Below, one piece after another: positions 55,850 to 64,000 of a DNA stretch of 64,000 bases. Below the pieces are notes generated by a model, which was given only the letters and a program-made list of their open reading frames with translations, was not told where the DNA came from and did no database searches. Origin of the DNA: Pegoplata infirma (taxonomy: Eukaryota > Arthropoda > Insecta > Diptera > Anthomyiidae); the NCBI GenBank assembly GCA_963921195.1, contig OY992536.1:109580778-109644777 (forward strand). Direction: 5' to 3'. Positions within the stretch are counted from its first letter, which is position 1; every line of letters starts with the position of its first letter. The translations under genes were made by a program, and so were the position numbers.

Positions 55850-58800
55850 GGAATCGGAGAATTTTTTATATTATATACAAAAAAATGTTTCACAATCTAA
55901 AACTTTTTCTATACGGAAAAATGTCACATAATCTGTGGGGAAAAAATTTTTAGCATCCGATAAATCCTTATTTAAAAATGCTTCAGAATCTGAAAACTTT
56001 TCTACAGTGAAAAATTAATTTTCTATAAAAATTTTATAATCGATAACAAATTTTATATAGAAAATTTATCGATAAAAAATTTTTTGTAAAAAATTTAAAA
56101 TTTTTCTATAGAAAATTAATAATCGATAAAAAATTTAAAAAATTTTCTAGAAAATTTTTTATCGATTTTTAGTTTTCTATAGAAAAATTTAAATTTTTTA
56201 TCAATTATAAATTTTCTATAAAAATTTTTTGTCGATTTTAAATTTTCTATCGAAAATTTGTTATCAATTGAACATATTATATTGAAAATAATCTATTATG
56301 AAAAATTTTTCAGCATCCGATAAATCCTTATTAAAAAATGTTTCAGAATCTGAAAATTTTTCTACATTGAAAAATGAATTTTCTATAAAAAATTTATAAT
56401 CGATAACAAATTTTCTATAGAAAATTTATAATCCATAAAAAAATTTTCTGTAGAAAATTTAAAATTTTTCTATAGAAAATAAATAATGATAAAAAATTTT
56501 CTTGAAAATTTTTTATCGATTTTTAATTTTCTACAGAATTTTTTTTTTTTTTTTAATTTTTATTTTCTATAGAAAAATTTTTAAATTTTTATTGATTATA
56601 AATTTTCTATAAAAATTTTTTGTCGATTTTAAATTTTCTATCGAAAATTTGTTATCGATTGAACATATTATATTGAAAATTATATTAATTAATTAATTAA
56701 TTAATTATAATCTATTGGGAAAAAATTTTCAGCATCCGATAAATCCTTATTAAAAAATGTTTCCGAATCTGAAAATTTTTCTACGTTGAAAAATGAATTT
56801 TCTATAAAAAATTTATAATCAATAACAAATTTTCTATAGAAAATTTATAATCCATAAAAAAATTTTCTGTAGAAAATTTAAAATTTTTCTATAGAAAATA
56901 AATAATGATAAAAAATTTTAAAAATTTTCTATAAATTTTCTTGAAAATTTTTTATCGATTTTTAATTTTCTACAGAAATTTTTTTTTTTGAATTTTAATT
57001 TTCTATAGAAAAATTTTAAAATTTTTATTGATTATAAATTTTCTATAAAATTTTTTTGTCGATTTTAAATTTTCTATCGATTGAACAATATTTTTATTGT
57101 TATCGATTGAACATATTATATTGAAAATTTTTAATCGATTTTAAATTCTATTTATAAATTTTGATCGACCATAAGTTTTCTATAGAAAATTTATAATCGA
57201 TAAAAAATCTTCTATAGAAAATTTATAATCGATAAAAAGTTTTCTATAGAAAATTTATAATCAATAAAAAATTTTCTATACAAAATTTTCTAGAAAATTT
57301 ATAATCAACCAAAAATTTTTATAGACAATTTATAATCGCTTTAAAATTTTTTAATATAATATTGACAATCGAAAACAAATTTTCTATAGAAAATTTATAA
57401 TCAATACAAAATTTGCTATAAACAATTTTCAATAAAAAAATTTATATTAATAGGAAATTTATAATCGATCAAAAGTTTTTTATAGACAATGTATAATCGA
57501 TTAAAAATTTTTTAATATAATATTTACAATCGATAACAAATTTTCTACATAAAATTTATAATCGATTAACAATTTTCTATATAATATTTACAATCGATAA
57601 CAAAATTTCCATAGAAAATTTAAAATCGATAAAAAATTTGTATAGAAAATTTATAATCAATAAAAATTTTCTTTAAAAAATGTCTATATAAAATATACAG
57701 CCGATAACAAATTGTCTATAAAAAAATTATCGATTATAAATTTTCTATAGAAAATTTGTTATCGATTGTAAATATTATATTAAAAAATTTTAAATCAATT
57801 ATAAATTGTCTATAAAAAATTTTTGATCGATTATAAATTTTTTATAAATTTTTTTTTTAATATAATTTTTTATATAATATTATACAGAAAATTTTTAATC
57901 GATTAGAAAATTTCTTTAGAAAATTTTTATCGATAATAAATTTTCTATACAAAATTTTTAATCGATTATAAATTTTCTATACAAAATATAAACAATTTTT
58001 TATCGATTATAAATTTTCTATAACAAATATTTTATAGATTATAAATTTTCTATAAAAATTTTTTTGTCGATTACAAATAAATTTTCCATAAAACATTTTT
58101 ATCGATTATAAATTTTATTTTAATTTTTCTAAAGAAAATTTTTAATCCGTTGTAAATTTTCTACAAAATTTTTTTTATCAATTATAAATTTTCTATAGAA
58201 CATTTTTTATCGATTATAAATTTTCTATAGAAAACTTCTTATCGATTTAAAATCTTCTATAGAAAATATTTTATCGATTATAAATAAAAAAAATTTTATC
58301 TATTATAATTTATAATTATAAATTTTTTATCGATTTTTTGTAAAAAAATTTTCAAATCCATAAAAATTTTTTCTATAGAAAATTTTTTATCGATTATAAA
58401 TTTTATTATAAATTTTTTATAAAAATTTTTTATCGATTTTAAATTTTTTACAAATTTTTTTTTATCGATTTTAAATTTTCTACTAAAATTTTTTATCGAT
58501 TATAAATTTTATTATAAATAGTTTATAGAAAATTTGCTTGGATTTTAAATTTTCTACAAACAACTTTTTTATCGATTATAAATTTTCTATAGAAAACTTT
58601 TTATCGATTATTAATCTTCTATAGAAAATTTTTTATCAATTATAAGTTTTATATAGAAAATATTTAATCGATTACATTTACCAATTTTAATTTTTTTTAT
58701 ATAATTTTATTTTAAAATTTTTAATCGATAAAAAAATTTTCTATTTAAAATCGATAAAAAAGTTTCTAATCGATAAAAAATTTTCTATAGAAAATTTATA

Positions 58801-59510
58801 ATCGATAAAAAATTTCCTATAGAAAATTTATAATCCATAAAAAATTGTTTATGGAAAATTTTTATCGATTTTAAATTTTTGACAAAAAATCGATAAAAAA
58901 TTTTCTATAGAAAATTTATAATCGATAAAAAATTTTCTATAGAAATTTTTTTATCGATTTTAAATTTTTTACAAAAAATCGATAAAAAATTTTCTATAGA
59001 AAATTTATAGTCTATAAAAAAATTTTCTATAGAAAATTTATAATTGATAAAAAATTTTCTATAGGAGAATTAAAATATACAAAAAGTTTTCTATAGAAAA
59101 TTAATAATCGATAAAAAATGTTCTATAGAAAATTTATAATCGATAAAAAAATTTTTTATAGAAAATTTAAAATCCATAAAAATTTTCTTTAAAATAATTA
59201 TAATAAAATTTATGATCGAATAAAAATTTTAATAGAAAATTTATAATCTATAAAAACTTTTTTATAGAAAATTTATAAACGATAAAAAATTATTTGTAAA
59301 AAATTTAAATTCGGTAAAAATTTTCTATAAAAAGTTTATAATCGATTAAAAATTTTCTGAAGAAAATTTTCTAAAGAAAATTTATAATCGATTAAAAATT
59401 TTCTATAGAAAATAATTATCGATAAAGATTTTTCTATAGAAAATGTATAATCGATAAAAAATTTTCTGTAGAAAATTCAAAATCGATAAAAAAATTCTAT
59501 AGTAATATGT
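55850..59510. repeat. Degenerate 30-35-bp array with TATCGAT/CGATAAAA and TTTTCTATAGAAAA motifs
   Basis: Units such as CGATAAAAAATTTTCTATAG plus AAAATTTATAAT, changing orientation several times. The first part has a higher-order repeat: the AGCATCCGATAAATCCTTAT sequence near 55950, 56310 and 56730 starts three copies of about 360-420 bp, each with its own inversion. Confidence 0.85.
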
Positions 59511-59938
59511 GTAAATTTTATTTTGTATGTTTGCATTTAATGTATCAATTAATCTAATGTATCATTTTTAACCATAATAAATAATATATAAAAACATTTT
59601 TTGTAATTTTTTTATTTATGTAGTAAAGAAAGTTAAAAATATAAAGGTAAATGTATAAATTGATATACGTTATTTGGTTTATTAAGTTGGAATTTATTTG
59701 TTAAATTGTATAAAATATTTGAATAAGTGGTAACTTTGACTTGATTAAATTGATAAATTTTACTTGATCATTTTTACAAAGTTTTCTTTTATAAACGTCA
59801 TATTTTTTGTAAGACAATTTTTTACCTAAGTATATTAACTAAATAGTCTAATAACTTGTTAAGTTGTATATTTACGTATAAACTTAGGTAGATTATGCCA
59901 GATTTTTGAGTAATCTTACACCTGTTTTTTTTTGCGTG

Positions 59939-60589
59939 CATACATATATTTTATAAAAAAATTAAAAACAATTTGTTGTCAATGTGTTGTTTACAATGTG
60001 GCATTAATATGTCGACTTTATCGAATTAAATTTATTTATATTTATAAAAAAAAACTTAGGTAAAAGATTCAAGTTTGTGTATGTTAAATTTAATATTGTT
60101 AACAATGCTATTTTACAAAATAAATGTCATATACAATTTAGTTAAAACTTAAGCAATTTCTTGAACTCAATATAAAAAAAAACTACCTAAGTCACATTAG
60201 ACTGTTTAACACTAGTTATTTTTTTGGGTGTATAAAGATTTAATTTAAATTTGTCTATATATTTTTTTAATTTATATGTATATTTTTAATTTTATATTTT
60301 TTGGCAACAAATATTAATAAAAAATTTTTTAATTATAACCAGAATAAAGCGTTTATTATTTAGAAAAAATATAGGTATTTTTTATCAATGTACCTTGGGA
60401 TATCAATGAAAGCTGAATTGGAATATTTTACCAAGTTTTTTTCTAAAATGTCATAAATTGTGCTTTGAATTATTTTTCTAAACGACTTGGTAAATTTTGG
60501 AAAAAACTTGTAGAACGCATATCCTCCCTATAAACTTGGTAATTATTACCCCTATTATTATGACCCAATACCAAGTTTTTTTTTGCGTG
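59939..60589. other. AT-rich sequence with two TIR right ends
   Basis: GGGTG-TA at 60226-60232 and GCGTG-TA at 60585-60591 are right ends of CACCC- and CACGC-type elements; their left partners are probably 34849 and 34390. No gene. Confidence 0.45.
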
Positions 60590-60801
60590 TATTAAAAAAA
60601 TAAATAAAAAATAAAATCCAAACGACCTTCATCAACAAATTCCTGAAAAAAATGAGTTAACATAAATTACGATTACACCACCCTTTAACATAAAATGAAA
60701 ATACAAAAAAATTCTGCCGACGTTATCTCTTATGTTATCTACAATTTTATGTTGGTGGAGCCGGAGCGTTACAAAATTATTTAATGTGTTTGTTTCTTAT
60801 T

Positions 60802-60945
60802 AAGGTACCTACAGACGACGCAATATTATGTACAATATTCAATTATATTGATGGTGTGTGGGTAAGATTGACCATTGTACAATCGTCAATATTACCCACA
60901 CACCTTCAATATAATTGAATATTGTTCATAATATTGCGTCGTCTG
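60802..60945. mobile_element. GGTACC palindromic MITE, second copy, cut by a CACCC element
   Basis: Matches 33639-33792 but stops at CTGTA, the point where the CACCC element starting at 60948 is inserted in its TA; the last bases (GGTACC) are missing from the window. Confidence 0.85.
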
Positions 60946-60947
60946 TA

Positions 60948-63900
60948 CACCCAAAAAAAAACAATTGTGAAATTATTTAATTTTAGGGTATAATTTACCT
61001 AAGATTTTTCGCAGGAATCCAACTTGAAAAGTTTCTTTGCATATTACCCGAATCAACTTAGGTAAACTTACAAAATGCATTTAAGCATTATTTCAAATTT
61101 AATTTTGTTTATTTAGCCACTATATTTAAATAAATGGTACAGTTTGATTGGTCAAATAACGTATTTTTTTTAGGTTGATTTAATAGTTTTATATATCCCC
61201 TTCCATACAAAATGCTCAATATTATAAATTTTAATTACATTTATTTTTAATATTTTTTTTTAATATAAAGGACAATTTTATAATAAAATATAAATACTAA
61301 CAAGCTTAAAATACATACTTAGCATGATCAGTGACAACTAATTTTTTTCTATAGAAACTTTCTCAAAGACAATTTTTCTATAGAAATAAAAAGACAATTC
61401 TTCTTTAGAAAATTCCTGACAGACAATTTTTCTATAGAAACTTTCTGAAAGACAATTCTTCTATAGAAAATTTCTGAAAGACTATTTTTCTATAAAAAAT
61501 TTCTAAAAGACAGATTTACTATAGAAAATTTTTAATAGACAATTTTTTTAAAAAATTTCTCAAAGACAATTCTTCTATAGAAAATTTTTAATAGACAATT
61601 TTTCTATAGAAAATTTCCAAGGACAATTTTTTTATAGAAAATTTCTGAGAAATAATTTTTCTACAGAAAATTTCTGAAAGAAAATACTCCTATAGAAAAT
61701 TTCTTAAAGTAAAATTTTCTATAGAAATTTTCTCAAAGACAATTCTTCTATAGCAAATTCCTGAAAGACAGTTTTTCTATAGAAACTTTCTGAACGCCAA
61801 TTTTTCTATAGAAAATTTCTGAAAGAAAATTTTTCGATAGAAAATTTCTGGTTGACAATTTTTCTATAGAAAATTTCTGAAAGATAATTTTTCTATAGAA
61901 AGTTTTTGACGACAATTTTTCTATAGAAAATTTTTTTAAGCCAATTTAAAAAAAAAAAAAAAAATTCTATAAAAAATTTCTTAAAGACAATTTTTCTATA
62001 AAAAATTTCTCAAAGATAATTCTTTAATAGAAAATTTTTTAAAGATAATTTTTCTATAGAAAATTTCCCAAAGACAATTATTCTACAGAAAATTCCTCAA
62101 AGACAATTCTTTAATAGAAAATGTTTTAAAACCAATTTTTCTATAGAAAATTGGTTTTAAACCAATTAAAAAAGATAATTTTTCTATAGAAAATTTCACA
62201 AAGATAATTTTTCATAGAAAATTTCTGAAAGGCAATTTTTCTGTAGAAATTTTCTGAAAGACAATTCTTCTATAGAAAATTTTTCGATAGAAAATTTCTG
62301 GAAGACAATTTTTCTATAGAAAATTTCTGAAAGACAATTTTTCTAAAAAAAATTTTGAAAGTTAATTTTTCTATAGAAAATTTTTGAACAACAATTTTTC
62401 TATAGAAAATTTTTTATAGAAAGTTTCTGAAAGACAATTTTTCTATAGAATATTTCTCAAAGACAATTTTTCTATAAAATATTTCTCAAAGACAATTTTT
62501 CTACAGAAACTTTTTCAAAGACAGTTTTTCTATATAAAATTTCTGAAAGACAGGTTTTCTGTAGAAAATTTCTGAAAGACAATCTTTCTATGGAAACTTT
62601 CTCAAACACAATTTTTCCATAGAATACTTCTGAAAGACAATTTTCATAGAAAAATTCTCAAAGACAATTATTCTATAGAAAATTTCTTAGACAATATTTC
62701 TATAGAAAAATTCTCAAAGACAATTCCCAAGGACAATTTTTCTACAGAAAATTTCTCAAAGACAATTCTTCAATAGAAAATTTTTTAAAGATAATTTTTC
62801 TATAGAAAATTTCCCAAATATAATTTTTATATAGAAAACTTCTCAAAGATAATTTTTTAATAGAAATTAAAAAAAAAAAAAATTCTATAGAAACTTTCTC
62901 AAAGACAATTTTTTATAGAAAATTGCTGAGAGACAATTTTTCTGCAGAAAATTTCTGAAAAACAATTTTTCTATATAAAATTTCTAAAAGACAGGTTTTC
63001 TATAGAAAATTTCTAAAAAAAAAAAAATTTCTGAGACAATTTTTTTACAGAAAATTTCTGAAAGAAAATTTTTCTATAGAAAATTTCTGAAAGACAGGTT
63101 TTCAGAGAAAATTTCTAAAAGAAAATTTTTCTGTAGAAAATTTTTTAAAAAATTTTCATAAAAAATTTCTCAAAGACAATTTGTTTATAGAAAATTTTTT
63201 ATAGAAAATTTCTCAAGGACAATTTTTCTATAGAACATTTCTGAAAGTCAATTTTTCTATAGAAAATTTCTAAAGAAAATTTCTTAAAGACAATTTTTCT
63301 ATAAAAACTTTGTCAAAGACAATTTTTAAATAGAAAATTTTTCAAATACAATTTTTCTATAGAAAATGTCTTAAAGGCATTTTTAAATAGAAAATTTTTC
63401 AAATACAATTTTTCTATAGAAAATGTCTTAAAGGCATTTTTTTCTATAGAAAATTTTTGAAAGACAATTTTTAATAGAAACTTTTTCAAAGACAATTTTT
63501 GTAAAGAAAATTTCTTAAAGATAATTTTTCTATAGAAAAGACAGTTTTTCTATAGAAAATTATTCTGTAAAAAATTTCGTAAAAACAACTTTTCTTTCTT
63601 TTTTGTTGTCTTTCAGAAATTTTCTATAGAAAATTTTTATACAAAAATTGTTTTTAGAGATATTTTCTATGGAAATATTGCTTGAAAATTTTTTTATAAA
63701 AAAATTGTCTTTCAAAAAATTTTCTAAAGAAAAATTGTCTTTCAGAAATTTACTATTGAAAAAATTCTGTAATTCTTAGAATTTTTTTCTATAGAAAAAT
63801 TCTCTATTTCTGAGAAATTTTTTCTATAGAAAAAGTCTTGCATTTTGAGACAATTTTTCTATAAAAAAAAGTCGTAAATTCTTAAACAATTTTCCTATAG

Positions 63901-64000
63901 AAAAAAACTCAGATTCTGACACAATTTTTCTACAGAACAAATTTTAGATTCTGTGACAATTTTTCTACAGAAAAAGTCTCAGGTTCTGATACAATTTTTC
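60948..64000. mobile_element. CACCC TIR element with 29-bp array, second copy, cut by the window end
   Basis: Starts CACCCAAAAAAAAACAATTG after TA. It follows 34849-38369 closely through unique flank and array, with the orientation switch at about 63605, apart from indels. Right end not in the window. Confidence 0.85.
61330..64000. repeat. 29-bp minisatellite, second copy
   Basis: Same unit order as 35236-38365, including shared rare variants such as GGTTTTAAACCAATTAAAAA. This shows the array was copied as a block. Confidence 0.9.

Larger units (their letters stand above)
54823..59938. mobile_element. CACGC-family TIR element with CGATA-rich array (5.1 kb)
   Basis: Left end CACGCAAAAAAATAACTGGTG and right end the inverse of CACGCAAAAAAAAACAGGTG; both are flanked by CA instead of the TA seen for relatives. 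It contains a gene-like fragment (55255-55449) and the array 55850-59510. Confidence 0.65.

Overview
The window is AT-rich nuclear DNA of a higher (schizophoran, probably calyptrate) fly. The reasons are a 302-residue PP1 catalytic subunit almost identical to the Drosophila Pp1-87B type, a MYCBP (c-Myc-binding protein) orthologue with a 63-nt intron, other GT-AG introns of 55-70 nt, and a repeat content of TA-flanked inverted-repeat transposons, hAT and pogo relatives, a LINE and a Ty3/gypsy element with a tRNA-Lys primer site. No species is claimed.

Only two ordinary host genes are visible: the MYCBP-like gene (13992-14561, +) and PP1 (25211-26119, -). Nearly everything else is mobile or repetitive. 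181-3720 is a terminal-inverted-repeat (TIR) element holding a small spliced ORF and a 35-bp minisatellite. 5393-13799 is bounded by another TIR pair and contains a 147-bp tandem repeat, two large 16-bp arrays with a duplicated spacer, and several smaller nested elements. 14903-16588 is a long-TIR element interrupted by a pogo-like element. 17191-17686 and 22041-22573 are two copies of one hAT-like element. 17719-21514 is a foldback element of 21-bp repeats, interrupted by a 5'-truncated LINE that is itself interrupted by a short palindromic element. 26677-29572 holds four copies of a roughly 300-bp element that makes 7-bp target duplications, some nested in or abutting each other. 33000-64000 looks like a set of nested TIR elements whose cores are minisatellites.

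The centrepiece is a 16,056-bp LTR retrotransposon (38370-54425, coding strand minus). Its two 1,687-bp LTRs look identical, it has an AATT target duplication, a tRNA-Lys-type primer-binding site, an intact gag with a very long Gln-rich region, and an intact pol in the -1 frame. A canonical GGGAAAC slippery heptamer sits exactly where pol overlaps gag. Its roughly 5-kb 3' region and its leader carry consensus splice sites on the opposite strand, including two 66-68-nt intron candidates; one of these joins two open reading frames. This candidate antisense spliced unit is the least expected observation.

A second theme is that many TIR elements here (TA target, ends beginning CAC) carry internal tandem arrays or intron-bearing gene fragments. 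Three large arrays share the palindromic core TTTTCTATAGAAAA although their spacers differ. One such element, array included, is present twice (34849 onward and 60948 to the window end), so the arrays appear to move with the elements.
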